A DNA stretch of 64,000 bases from Corythucha ciliata (GCA_038030265.1 CM075937.1:33212198-33276197); one strand, 5' to 3'; shown: positions 1 to 11,369, counted from the stretch's first letter. Numbers and translations: made by a program. The notes: generated by a model not told the origin, from the letters alone.

Positions 1-735
1 ACCAAAAAAGGTTTTATACTTTGAGGAAGTTCCATACATCAAAAATGTTGGTCAGTGACACTTTTTTACCGTGAACTACGGCTAAAACATCCGACGATGA
101 CGAGGAGGCCTCGGTACCTTTGGCATCGCCGAATCAGGAAAACAAGACGGTTATGCGAGTACATGGTACACCCGTACAGAAACTTTCACTACCGGCTATT
201 TGTTGGGGCAAGAAAACTCGAAAACACCGTTTCAAAAACGTTTTCGACCATGCTGAACCCGTGCCGTTGTCTGAGCACTAAAAGAAAACGGTGAGCGGGC
301 GAGTACCAATAAAGAAATGATAAGGCTTTCGTGGGATGTCTCTTAATGGTGAATCCAGAGAAAACTGCTGTGTCCTCGATTGCTCTTCGCGTCGTAATCG
401 GCACACAACATTATCATGCCATTGTTTCCCAAAAATTGAGGGTTCGACGGTGTCAGATATCAATTAGCCCAGTGTTGGGAGAACGTCGACCGCCGAAAGG
501 TTTGGGACTTGAGAGCTTGCTTGACGTTTGAGTATAAATGTATCAGAAACCATGTTCGTCTGTTCTCGTCACATTAGGCCAACTGACTAATTTTTTCCCG
601 GGATGTTACGGATGTTGGCCACGAAAAAACACAAAACTTGTTATCATTTAACATATGTGGGAAGTGCCGGTTTCATTATCACACGACACTAGCGCCGCTA
701 GTGATAGATACAATCGCCAATTGGAGAGCTCTAGT
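1..735. repeat. Dispersed repeat copy, unit 1 (transposon-derived)
   Basis: Most of this stretch recurs elsewhere in the window. Bases about 340-721 match, in reverse orientation, the halves at 60885-61200 and 59343-59454. The start (about 20-70) resembles 31440-31510, sharing GGAAGTTCCAT and TTGGTCAGTGACACTTTTTT. One end is marked by ATTGGCGATTGTA (reverse strand, about 709-721) next to a palindromic stretch TATCACTAGCGGCGCTAG. The ORFs of 60-80 codons here match no family I know and look incidental. No transposase is visible, so I read this as a non-autonomous or decayed element. Confidence 0.6.
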
Positions 736-1159
736 AGAAAATAAGGCGAAGAAACACAACAAACCGCTCTCCGACAGCTACATTGCAGATGATTCATACA
801 TCATCCGCATATGACTCAAACATGCTAGTTGGCGTGTTTAAAATAACCTAAAACTTCAAAAATCGCGTATTTATTAATTGTTGGATTATTTTGCGAACGT
901 ATCACGATTCATGCTCTATTTTAGCATAAATAAACCTTAAAAAATAAATTTATGAATAAGTACTGACCCAGGAAACTTCCTCATTAATCGTGTTATAGTA
1001 CAATCTAGGACTCAATGCCTACTCTCAATACACATCGTACATATCTTCACTCCACTTCTTTCTGACTTCTGTGACTGTTCTTCTGACTGACAGTGACTTC
1101 TTTCTGTCGCTTCTTAGCTTACCGACTGTAACGGAACAAGCATAACTTTCCGCTTATAG

Positions 1160-1300
1160 AGCTCGGTGCACACGATGCATTTTTCGAAGCATGTTTACAT
1201 GCATCGTGAAAAAAAACATATGATCCCAGGTAGTGACCGGTTGTTTTTGTAGAAAATTCAGGCCATCATGCTTCAAAAAATGCATCGTGTGCACCGAGCT
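1160..1300. mobile_element. MITE with 25-bp terminal inverted repeats (AGCTCGGTGCACACG)
   Basis: A 141-bp foldback element. It begins AGCTCGGTGCACACGATGCA and ends with the reverse complement, TGCATCGTGTGCACCGAGCT. The arms extend about 25 bases with few mismatches around a short AT-rich centre, and there is no coding capacity. The superfamily is not assignable from the termini. Confidence 0.75.
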
Positions 1301-1654
1301 TTAGTGAACTTTGTATCATAGCTTGTGCATTGTCGACGACTCGACGTGGACCAAGCCCATTCGTAGAAAGCCCGAAATTAGTAATAATATTGGACTCTGT
1401 CCGTACAACATTGAAAGACCATAAGAAGATTTCGGACTTTGTCCGATAATATCAGCATTTTGCAGAAATACCTGGGTAATGCGTACACTGCAAAATTCCG
1501 AGCTTTGCTCGTAACACCTACACACATTATTATTTACTTCGTTTCGGCAGAGCGATTTCGGCTCGCACCCCTTACAATGCTACTCGTCATACATTGGAAT
1601 CATACCACACGTTGCGATAAGTTACCGTTTATTCTAGTCTCTATAGATTCCTGT

Positions 1655-1782
1655 GGGCCTATTCTGAGTTGTCGGGATAAAATGCCACAAGCGGGATCCA
1701 AGAACGCTGAATAAGAAATAACATCATCCTGTCATAGCAACCGCACTTGCGGCATTTCTTCCCGCCAACTCAGAATAGGCCC
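1655..1782. mobile_element. MITE, GGGCCTATTCT family, copy 1
   Basis: The ends are GGGCCTATTCTGAGTTG and its exact reverse complement CAACTCAGAATAGGCCC, giving a perfect 17-bp terminal inverted repeat in a 128-bp element. A related element abuts it directly on the right, and another copy is at 11223-11360. Confidence 0.8.
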
Positions 1783-1786
1783 CCGC

Positions 1787-1901
1787 CCCCCTATTCTGTA
1801 ACTCTTAACGCGAGCGTTAGCGAAATGAACTAGGTGAATAATTGAAAATAATCAGCTGAGAAATTTTGCTAACGCACGCGTTATGAGTTGCAGAATAGGG
1901 G
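1787..1901. mobile_element. MITE, GGGCCTATTCT family, copy 2
   Basis: A 115-bp foldback with arms of about 34 bp: CCCCTATTCTGTAACTCTTA at the left and the matching reverse complement ending GCAGAATAGGGG at the right. The core terminal motif (CCTATTCT) matches the neighbouring element at 1655-1782, but the interior differs. The two are therefore adjacent relatives, not one element. Confidence 0.75.
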
Positions 1902-1941
1902 TGAGGTGTATTTCTTTTGTATTTGTTTGTTTACATACAAA

Positions 1942-2565
1942 TAGCTTCCTTTTGGCGTGTTCACATTTCATGTTACCACTGACGTTTCTCACAAAAACGT
2001 CACGAGAATGCACAAAAACCGTGTTTTTACGAAACATGGGCCATAGTCTACGGTATTCGTGAAAGGTGCGGAGAGATCGGCAGTAAGTGAGAACAGGATA
2101 TCTTACCATGGAGAAGATGCCCGCAGGCAAGAGACATTCAATTTGACCCCCCCCCCCCATCCATTTCTGCCGATCTATGAGCACCCTTCACGAATATTGT
2201 TGGCACCTGGCACATAGGCAATTGCCTATATTTTTCTGTCAAAATACTGTTTTAGAAAGGGAGGACAGAATATTTTAGGAAGGAGAAGATATCGTAGGCA
2301 AACGGCATTCAATTATATCCCCCCCCCCCCTGAAGGCGACAATTTAATGAATCACTGGTGGGGGAAGGGGTCAAATCGAATGGCTCTTGCCTTCTCCATG
2401 GTAAGATATACTGTTCTCACTTACCGCCGATCTCCCTGCACCCTTCACGAATACCGTAGACAATGGTCCATGTTTCGTAAAAACACGTTTTTTGTGCATT
2501 CTCGTGACGTTTTTGTGAGAAACGTCAGTGGTAACATGAAATGTGAGCACGCGAAAAGGAAGCTT
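1942..2565. mobile_element. Foldback element with about 210-bp inverted arms
   Basis: The left arm (1942-2150) and right arm (about 2352-2564) are near-perfect reverse complements. They share AAACGTCAGTGGTAACATGA, AAACGTCACGAG and CCATGGTAAGATAT. The roughly 200-bp centre carries two C homopolymer runs (2147-2158 and about 2321-2330). Opposed ORFs of 110 and 86 codons fall in the two arms because the arms mirror each other; they are not evidence of a gene. Confidence 0.75.
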
Positions 2566-2989
2566 AGAAGACGGGGAAGTTTTTGTGATACACCGAAAAT
2601 CTGTTGAGAAAGCTGTTTGGGTACAGCGACTTTTCAGGACACGTAAATTTATGGAAAATTGCCAGATTTCTGGGTGTTGACGATTATGTCAAGTAATAAA
2701 ATGGCCTCTATCCTAAAGGAAATGTTCCGTAGTTTCTGAAAATGCCATCACTTTTTGGATTTCGTGCGATATAAGCCGAGAAATTGCGGATTTTTTGAAT
2801 CAAGCATTGGTTCCTTTTTTGAACACAAAAAAAAATCATAACTCCGGAACGGATCGACGTAGGACACTTCCGAAGGTACCATTTTACTCCACTTTTAACG
2901 TAGTTTTACCCAAAAATGTTTGTCACACTTATACGGATCCACCCTGTATATATATTTATTGTATATGGTATATTTATTTATTGGTTTTG
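2566..2989. other. Intergenic, nothing recognised
   Basis: AT-rich sequence between the foldback element and the next repeat. Short ORFs (66-75 codons) show no recognisable motif. The TATATATATTTATT tract near 2946 is low complexity. Confidence 0.5.
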
Positions 2990-3735
2990 ATATAATATTA
3001 TGGCCGTTTTCTTGTTTGCACGATAACTCTCGAAGAAATCACTTTAGCGGAACGCGCTTTGGCACAAAAATCATTAGTCATAAGACCCCGGTCGGTATTG
3101 CATTTGGGCCAAATCGGTCGAGGTGGAGGGGGGAGGGGGGGGAATAGGGGGTTGAAATGTTCAAAAAATAATTATAAATCACCAGTTGATTCTAGAAGCA
3201 TTATATTCGGTACGTATACTCCATGTTAGAGTAGCCTTTGATTCCCATTTTAATTTTTCGAAAAAGTCGAGGGAGAGGGGGTGTTGCCCCTGGAGTGGAA
3301 GTAATTGTGTTGTCTTGTTAGCTTGATAACTCACGAAGAAATCAATTTAGCAGAACGCGCTTTGGCACAAAAATCAGTAGTCGTAAGGCCCCGGTCGGTA
3401 TTGCATTTGAGCCAAATCGGTCATGGTGGAGGGGGGGGGGAATAGGGGTTGAAATTGTGTTCTGGCTGAAGGCAGTAGGTATAGCTCGAGGACCGGGTAC
3501 CTCAAATGAAATGGCCGAAACAGCCCGCGACTTTAAGTAAAACAACCCGCGACCCTACTTGGGGTCGCGACCCCGGGTTTGGGAACCCCTGTCTTAGGGT
3601 ATCCGTATACGGAATGAAATGCACTCTTTCCGACCGCCAGCTGCCGGAGCGATTTTTTTTTTTTTTTTTTTTTTACTTTATTGTTATGTAGTTAAAGTAT
3701 TCAAAATGGCGTAAGCCGAAAGCGCTCAGTACCGA
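2990..3735. repeat. Dispersed repeat copy, unit 2 (partner at 62770-63500)
   Basis: The stretch starting ATAATATTATGGCCGTTTTC and running about 290 bases is repeated almost exactly at 62770-63050. The right end (3590-3655), with GTATACGGAATGAAATGCAC and CCGCCAGCTGCCGGAGCGA, is repeated at 63400-63457. An internal tandem duplication is present: the segment near 3000-3145 recurs at 3312-3440 (GATAACTC..GAAGAAATCA). It ends in a T tract (3652-3674). No coding domain is visible, so this is a non-autonomous element of unknown class. Confidence 0.7.
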
Positions 3736-4010
3736 AACGAAATAAATAAAACTGTGAGTGAATAAAACGTATTCCTAAATAAATTCAAAAGCCAACTACA
3801 TTCCAGAGCTATATAAATTCAACAGCTCTTCCAGGTGTATTTTCTCTAGAAAAACTAGAAACATACATTAAAGGAGACAACCCCCTTCACGCCCCCAAAA
3901 AACTTTTAAGGAAAGCACTTTGTTAAAGTATCTTCATATTTTAAGGCTATTGTAGTAGTTTTCAACTCAATCACTTTCTTTTCTTTTTTTTAACTATTTA
4001 AAATATGCAG
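3736..4010. other. Region upstream of the first visible jouberin exon
   Basis: This is either an intron of the jouberin gene or its 5' flank. A pyrimidine-rich tract (about 3971-3991) leads to the acceptor AAATATGCAG at 4001-4010. I found no exon for the upstream part of jouberin here or in 1-3735. Confidence 0.5.
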
Positions 4011-6652
4011 GACGCTTGTGCCCACGTGGGATGAAGAACTATTATTGAATGAGCCCCCAGAAAATATCGCATCACCGGACTGCTTGGTGATTTTTGAAAT
4101 TTTGGAAATGGAGACAAATGATCTTATTGCCTGGGCATTTTTGAGGCCAGTGTCTGCTAATGGAAAATCCAATTTAGAGTAAGTTTGTAGTTACAATGAT
4201 CGTAAAACAAAATTGATTTTACTTGAAAGTAATAAAATACCTACTCCGAAAAACAATCTCTAGAAAACAACTAAGACTTCAATTGTATAAAGTTGCGCCA
4301 TTGAAAAAATTCGATAAAAACTCTCTTCCAAAGGTAACGTAAAAGAAATGACGTGTAGTAATGGGTTTTTGGTGTAACACACAAGAATTGCGATCAAGCC
4401 GTTCCAGTGGTGGGTCAAAGGCAAATTAAAACCGTACAAGAGCACTCTCTTCGTGAGCGTTAGTCCCGTCCCGGCGGAACTTTTCAACAACAAAACAGTT
4501 AAAGAAGCCGAATCTTCACACTTGTCGAGAAGAAACTCAAATTTCAGCCGAATTTCCAGTATGAAAACTCGAACAATGACCGAAGAAAAAGATCAAGTTC
4601 GACTGCCTCCCCTCGTCAGCGAAATTTGAGGAATCTAACGCAAAGCTTTCAACACAGGTGTCCGAAGCCGACCTGGAGATTCTTAATGTCGTCTGGTCCC
4701 GAATGCCTTCACTCACCTGTAAATTACCCAACAAAATCGACAAACAAGTGTCAGTCGGATCTGATGGAGGAATTTGTCTCTCCTATTCACACTCAGGGCT
4801 TCTACTTGCGTGTCATACAACGTCGAGTATGACTGTGCTCACTTACAAAGGCACACCGTATCTCAACTTAACTGGACACTACGGTAAATCATTGTAGCAT
4901 CACAACACAAAATCTTTATTTTTATATTGATTATTAGGACTCGTGTATGGGATGGACTGGTCTTCCGACGACAGCCTGCTGTGCACTGCTTCGGCAGATG
5001 CGACAGCGTGCATTTGGGACATCAAATCTAAGCTAACGACTCCAGTATTGGTGTGCATATTTTTTAAATCTTGGCAGAAAGCTTTTGTTCAGAACTAGGC
5101 GGCAGTAAAGAGAAAGTGTTCTTCTGATATCCCTATGGAATCTTGGTCGGTAGATTGGAGTGAAGCTTTTGTTTTTATTATTCCAAAAATCCAGCTGCAT
5201 AACGACCTCAAAAAAATACAATCAGCAGTACAAAAGCTCTGTCTCTCCAATCGCGTTGTCCGGAATGCTTCGGTTCAATTCCAATAAATTTCATTTTCTT
5301 CTAATCCCCTCTGTAGAAGTTACCTCATCCGTCCTACGTCTATTGCTGCTCGTGGATTGACCACAATCGAGTCATCACCGGATGTTTCGACGGAGGTGTT
5401 CGCCTTTGGAATTGTTTCACGGGACCCGCTTCGTATGTTTGTGATTCCCCTGAGGAGCTGGGGCACAAAACTCGTGTTAACAGCCTCGCCCGCATGTTGA
5501 AACCCTTCTCCAGTGACGGTTACACGACCGACGAAGAAAACCTCGTGTCAGGGGACAGCGAGGGAGTCCTCATTTTTTGGAAACTGGCCGAGACTGAACA
5601 AAATGCGACCAAGTTAACGTGCTCCCCCCCCCCCATTCAAGACTTCTTTTCCTCACTTCAAAATTCTGTATTTTATTCTAGAAACCTAAAGCTTAGCCGA
5701 ATCGTCAAGTTGAGAGAGTTGAAACAGAAAAACATTAATAAAATTACGTGTCATCCCGGAGGAAAAAGGATTCTCGTAGCAACACGTGACAACACGTTAA
5801 GAATGATTGATCTCAAAACTACAGCTGTCATTCAGTGGTTTCACGTATAATGTCCCACCCCATCACCTATTCGGAGACTCCTAAATTAACAAAATCTCGT
5901 TTTTAAAAAGGGAGGAGTGAGCCAAAAGGTTCACCTAGGTACAGGGTCAACGTTTTGTGGGTGCGGCTCACGCGTTCTCGCCTGCTCAGAGGATGACCGC
6001 GTCCTCGTATGGGATGCAAACACAGGCGAGCGACTCGCGTGCTACAATCAACCTTCTGTTCAAGCCATCGATTTTCACCCGAAAGAAAACTCTTTCGCTT
6101 TGTTGGGCTATAGTGTAGGCTGTTTCCCCACGTTAATTATCGCTTCGCATGCTAGGTGATGTGTTGGACAAAGTTAATTTTAAGCATGTGAAAAACCAAG
6201 GTCTTGTATGATTTCAGAGGGGAAACAACTCGCGGAGATTTTATCTTACAGTGGCCAACCGATTATAAAATCTCGAGCGAAGTAAAAAGTCGATTCGAGA
6301 GTTCAAGACGCAAAAAACGTAGCATGCTCACAACTCTTCTCCAGCATCATACTACTGGTTTTAATGCGACGAAAAAAGGAAAGAAGGGCGTAACAAATGG
6401 TACAATTCTCCGTTTCTAATTCCATTTAAAGAAAATCGTTATTGTCCATCTCGACTTCCTTGTCAAGGATCATACACGACCACGGAAACCCCCTCTGAAA
6501 ACAACTCGAATAAGTCGTCAGTCAATTCATCAGTCCAAGCGGTCGACAGTCGACTAAACGAAGTCATAAGAAAAATGGACTCAATACTTTGCGACAACAG
6601 TAGCGAGTGTTGCAGTTCGAGCCGAGTTCCAACGCCTGCTTCTATAAAATAA
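4011..6652 (+). CDS. AHI1: Jouberin (AHI1) orthologue, 5'-partial, 10 exons visible
   Basis: Jouberin is a WD40 scaffold of the ciliary transition zone; human AHI1 mutations cause Joubert syndrome. Exons read: 4011-4178, 4264-4333, 4399-4558, 4620-4883, 4938-5050, 5317-5612, 5682-5844, 5911-6114, 6201-6399, 6468-6652 (TAA 6650-6652). All have GT..AG introns with compatible phases, giving about 606 residues. The first exons carry the conserved pre-WD40 region (TWDEELLLNE, VIFEILEM, IAWAFLRPVSANGKSN, LRLQLYKVAP, PFQWWVKGK), followed by WD40 repeats such as LLCTASADATACIWD, VITGCFDGGVRLWN, LVSGDSEGVLIFWK, RILVATRDNTLRMIDLK and LACSEDDRVLVWDANTGE. YDFRGE follows the propeller, as in the family. 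The C-terminus is Ser/Asn-rich and shows no SH3 domain, unlike human AHI1. The N-terminal part is missing from this window. The 4559-4619 intron is inferred from phase and is the least certain join. Confidence 0.88.
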
Positions 6653-6693
6653 GATTTGAGTTGCCTTGTCAACGTTATTAGAAAAAATAGTAC

Positions 6694-6699
6694 AATAAA
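6694..6699 (+). terminator. Polyadenylation signal AATAAA of jouberin
   Basis: A canonical AATAAA lies 42 bases after the TAA stop at 6650-6652, a normal position for a short 3' UTR. Its placement supports 6468-6652 being the true last exon, and hence a natural C-terminus without SH3. Confidence 0.6.
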
Positions 6700-8351
6700 A
6701 TCCAATATTTTACTCGAGGAATTTGATGGAAGCCGCATAAATCAGAACCCACTTCGGCTCCCTTCCATTTTTTTTAAATTTTGAAAATGGTATTTTAACT
6801 GATTTGCATTCGTTTTTGTGAGAGGGGGGAGGTTTAAACATGCAAAAGTCTCATTCAATTTTTTGTTTAAGAGTTGGCAGTTGTTTCTGTGTCAGTTTAC
6901 AGTCGTTTTAGAATAAGAACCATCAATCATTTCAAAAGAGTCGTTTGTGCCTCTCTTTTAAAACAAGAGAAAGTAACGACTTAATTATTTCTCATTTTTC
7001 TTTAGCGTTCTCTTTTTCCCTTATAATTTGTCATTAGCGCAAAAAGGGATAATGAAGTCTAATCCCGCTTTAAAAAAGAAAACACATAAAAATACAACGA
7101 AATACTTCGGAATTTGGTCAATATTTTGGTGTTCTAAACTAAACATTTAAAGATAAATTGTATAGTTATACACATTTACACAAGTGACGCACGTAGTGCA
7201 CTTGTGCGTGTGGAATAGCTCTCCTATTACTATTTCAAACCAAATTTTTCCACTTCAGCTTACAATTAATTAGCGGCAGGTGCAAAAAAACAATCGACAA
7301 CGAATTGGTCGTGTGCTGCCAACGATTTTCAAATTAAATCAAAAGCACGTTCCCCTCGCCCCATGTTTATATCGTAAACAACGGTTTCATTGCAAAAAAG
7401 CGTGAGTGTCAGAAAGGAGCGAAGGAGGAGGCAAATTCCATATGCGCATCACAAAGCTTTCGAGAATTATTTTTATGTTCTTTCTTTTGTCTTTTGTCCC
7501 AATATTGCTTCTTTTTGATATTGTCGCGCCCACGCATTTTCTTTCATTATTCGAGGGCTTGAACCAAACCGACCGCGACGAGTCTTGCCACAACAATGCT
7601 TCTTGAAATAAACCCGTATTAAAAATTTACCAGACGCGTTTTTAGCTTTGATCAAATTACACTGATTAACATAGTTTTGACTCCACGGGCGTCAAAATGG
7701 GGTTTTGTGACTCCATTTTTCAGGCTGAACCCGGTTTACTGGACGATCTGACCGGAGTGAGGGAATAGCTGTTTAATTCTATGCTTTAGGAAATGAAACG
7801 CACTGTTAGGTCATCAACCAAAATGTAGAACATAATCCTTTAATTAATAGCCATAAATGACCGCGTTTCGCACTTGCACCTAATATTCCGAGTAAACTAG
7901 TCCTATAAGTCCTTTATTTCGTTTTGTTTCATAAAGAACTTTCTGTGTCTTTAATACACAGTTCTTTCATCGCTCAAAATTAAACATCATCTACTCATAC
8001 AGCAAAAAATGCAGGCGGAGGCAAGCCCAGATCAATCAGAGTTATATCAAGGTGGATGGGGGTGCAAAAAGAAGTTTCTCCATTTCGCTATTACCACTGT
8101 ACTGTGGAAGTGAGGAGATTATTGCCGAAATGGGCAGTGTGTATGATATATACTGATGTATTTTGGTAGAGGCATAAAAAGTAATACAACGAATTTTTGG
8201 CCAATGCATGTAATTTACCACCAGGGACCTACAGAGTTAATTATGCCTCTCCCCCTTTCAAAATAAAACTCATCTCGACCACAATAGTTCGGCTACCATG
8301 AGAAAACGTCCAAAACGCACCACGGAGCTCCACCAAAAGCGTATCCTAACA
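6700..8351. other. Intergenic, no gene recognised
   Basis: About 1.65 kb of AT-rich sequence downstream of jouberin. Short opposed ORFs at 7387-7655 overlap on both strands and show no known motif. I see no inverted repeat or tandem array of note. Confidence 0.5.
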
Positions 8352-8606
8352 AGTACTATTCAGACCCAATGAAGATATCGAAGAATGGGAAGATCTCTCC
8401 CACTTGTTTGTTGTTCGCCCGTAACTTATTTAATCCGTGGTCTTGTTGTGTTTTTGTTTTTGGCGTTGCTGTCGAAACCGCGATCACGGAAACAAAAGTA
8501 AAACAAATAAGTGGGAGAGATCTTCATTTTCTTCAATATCTTCCTTGTGTTGGATACACTCACACCCACGACCCCAAATTTTTAATTTTTGAGTAGTACT
8601 ATTCAG
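8352..8606. mobile_element. Inverted-repeat insertion flanked by a 12-bp direct repeat
   Basis: AGTACTATTCAG occurs at 8352-8363 and again, identically, at 8595-8606, flanking 231 bp. Inside are inverted arms: GAAGATATCGAAGAATGGGA at 8371-8390 (continuing to about 8410), and the reverse complement at about 8506-8546. This looks like a small mobile insertion with a target duplication, but a 12-bp duplication is unusual for a TIR element and the arms are not at the very ends. Confidence 0.5.
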
Positions 8607-8910
8607 TGTTGACAGTGGGTTTTCCCAACCCAACATTCGGAATTTCCCTCTCCAATACGAAATTTCCCAGTTCCAGCCCTCTCACTTCACCGGTCTTTGA
8701 GGGAAGGATGGAGAGAATATAGGATAAAGAAAAGTTAACTTAAGCATATTCTCTCATTTTTACTACCGTTGGAAAGGAAGTTTGTCGTAAAATAAAAGTT
8801 TTGAGCTGACATCAAATTCGTGTTTTGTTCTTTATTCATTTATTTTTTAGAGGAATCCTTCGCAACGTAAATTGCCAGTGCACATATTCCCGTTGAGTAG
8901 ACAAACGAAC

Positions 8911-9605
8911 CTTAAGGGGGAGTTGCACTCGTGTTTCCTCGACCCCCCTCCAGTCATACCTCGCCTACTCGGCGTTACGTAAATTATCGCCGTAGTTCTG
9001 CACCAATCCTGGATTTTAAGGTCTCATTTTAACCTCCAGATAATTCCGCACGCCCGTTAAATCTTCATTTTTCATATTTCACCCCTAAAACAACTATAAA
9101 CCCCACTTAAACTTTTACCTTGAAAATTCGAGCTCTTCCGACGTCTTATTTGGGAAAGCAAGACTTAACGTGTGTGCCCCCCTCAAGGGGGAGCTGCACA
9201 TGTGTTTCCTCGACCCACCTCCAATCTTACCTCGCCTAGTCCGCGTTACGGAAATTACCGCCGTATTTCTGCACCAATCGTGGTCTTCAAGGGCTCATTT
9301 AAATCTTCAGGAAATTCCGCACAAGCGTACGATCTTGCTTTCCTAAATAAGTCGTCGAAAGAGTGTGAATTTTCAAGGTAAAAGTTTGTGTGCGTTTTAC
9401 AGTTATTTTAGGGATGAGGATGAAATATGAAAAAGGAAGATCGTACGGTTGTGCGGAATTTCCTGAAGATTAAAATGAGCCCTTGAAGTCCACGATTGGT
9501 GCAGAAATACGGCGGTAATTTCCGTAACGCGGAGGAGGCGAGGTATGATTGGAGGGGGGTCGAGGAAACACATGAAAAACTCCCCCTTAACAAATATGTT
9601 ATTTC
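8911..9605. repeat. Nested direct and inverted repeat cluster (three copies)
   Basis: Module A (starting AAGGGGGAGTTGCAC, containing GTGTTTCCTCGACCC and GCACCAATC) occurs at about 8913-9070 (+), 9186-9330 (+) and 9430-9597 (-). Module B (AAACTTTTACCTTGAAAATT at about 9107-9126 and flanks, with a short block near 9134-9166 ending GGGAAAGCAAG) recurs inverted at about 9330-9425. The order A-B-A-B'-A' forms interlocking palindromes. ORFs of 60-80 codons on both strands are by-products of the symmetry. Confidence 0.7.
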
Positions 9606-9639
9606 CTGGAGCTTGAACTGATGTGACGCCACCCAGCAT

Positions 9640-10240
9640 GCTTCCTCAGGCAGTTCCCTTAACTACAGGGTGGTCGGTTTTGACTTGTGCCAAAAAAAAT
9701 TGGGTGAAATTAGACCTCATTTGTGATGGAAAATACCCCATCGACTATGGTCCGAAAAACAAAACTCTTCGAGATATGATTTTATTAATGATTTTTAAGG
9801 CTTAAGTCAGTTTTCTCGACAAAATGCGAGTTGCTCGCTTCTGAGTGAATGTTATGCAATTTTTGACGTCGGATTCGGAAAGAGCACAATTTTTTCGGTC
9901 GGGATAAGCTATTTTAGACCAATTTGATCGCTTTCGGTGGCCTTGACAGCCATTCAAACTTGGGAAAATCAGGAAATTTTAATTTTTCAAAAAAATTGAA
10001 CCCCTATTATTTCACGCTAAATCTCACCATGTCGGCTTCCCAAGTTCAGCAAAACTTCTTCAATGTGTCCTGGTCCAAATCACTCTTGAGAGTTGTTTTA
10101 GTTTACAGACAGTTTTTTGGCGCAAATTACCATTTTATAATAAAAAAAGGCATTTCTTTCTTCAAAACAGCAAGTTTTAGGTAGTTATGATCATCAACAT
10201 TTCAACAACTCTTGCGCTGTATTTTTTTTTTGTTTGACGC
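9640..10240 (+). repeat. Dispersed repeat, unit 3 (inverted partner at 50700-51300)
   Basis: A long, diverged match to 50700-51300 on the opposite strand. Shared blocks include GTCCGAAAA..AAAACTCTTCGAGATATGAT (about 9750-9780), GCGAGTTGCTCGCTTCTGAG (about 9827-9846) and the AAAGAGCACAAT region near 9880. Neither copy carries a recognisable protein, so this is the remains of an unclassified element. Confidence 0.55.
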
Positions 10241-11222
10241 GAGAAACCGCTTGCAAGGTCGAGCGTGCCAATGCTTGCCCACTGTTATTTCAGATAAAAT
10301 CGAGTACGGCCGCGCCAAAACTATCTACTCCCACAATTTTCATCCGATTTTGGTTTTTAATGGCTTAAAATCTTCACAACCATTATGCGCAAGGCCGGAT
10401 TTTTGAATTTCATCCTTATTCGAGTTACGATAATTATAAAACTTTTTGTCCAGCGAAAATTTTGAAATTTCAAAAATCGCAAGTTACCCTCACCCCCGTC
10501 GTCCGATATCGATTTTTACCCCGAAACAAAGTCGACTCGCCAGATCTCGGGTACTCACCGCTCATCAGACGAGAAGCCGAAACTCCCACTCCTTCCCCCT
10601 CAAAATGACGCCTAAAGTCGTCTGGAGAAATAACGGAGAATCAAGCCAACCTTACAGTGGGTGTGAGGGAGGGGTCAGCCCAGAATCGCCGTCCAAACAT
10701 TTCAAAATTGTACACATTTCAATTTGACCGGCTTATATTCATCGTAGAGGGTTCAAATTTTCACACGAGCCGTATGCTGGCAACTGTAATTTATGCTGAA
10801 TTTTTCAGATTTTTAAAAAAATTTCAAATCGGTCAAATTTCAAATTTAAATTGCACAAAAATTTTACACTTTGAAAAATCGTAGCTCCTTCCTAAGTCAT
10901 CGTATCGTCGTCGGCTGGGTTTTAATATTTCCACTATACGGTAGCCCATCCGGGAAAAATACCCCAAGAAATGATGAACATTTTTTTCAACCTCAAAAAT
11001 CGATGAAAATAAAAAAATACATTTTCAATTTTTTGATTACCATACTTTACCCCCTGTGGAGATTTTTGGGCTGTTTCACCGATATTTTCAGAATCACTTG
11101 AAATTCAGTTTTTAAGGGGTTTTCAATCATCTAAAAACGAAAATGAGGTCCGTTTGGCCAATTTAATTTTCCTCGACGGGGTCCCCCCCACGAAAATCCT
11201 TAAATTTGCGGCCTTATTTTCA
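10241..11222. other. Intergenic, nothing recognised
   Basis: AT-rich with many AAAATTT-type words. Small ORFs (64-93 codons) have no motif I recognise. Low-grade internal repetition of AAAATTTCAAAT-like strings is seen near 10800-10880. Confidence 0.45.
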
Positions 11223-11360
11223 GGGGATCTATTCTCTAACAACAAGCAATATTTTTTTCTCCAACCATGTGTCTATTTCATTCATTTGATTGAAGAAAAT
11301 TAATGAAATAAACATATGACTAAGAAAAAGCTATTGCTTCGGAGTTAGAGAATAGGCCCC
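11223..11360. mobile_element. MITE, GGGCCTATTCT family, copy 3
   Basis: The ends GGGGATCTATTCTCTAAC and GTTAGAGAATAGGCCCC are inverted repeats of about 17 bp with one or two mismatches, in a 138-bp AT-rich element. The terminal word matches the elements at 1655-1901. Confidence 0.7.
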
Positions 11361-11369
11361 CAAATTCCC

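Noticed and set aside
1852..2607. 110- and 86-codon ORFs with nearly the same sequence on opposite strands
   Set aside because: They are mirror images across the arms of a foldback element.
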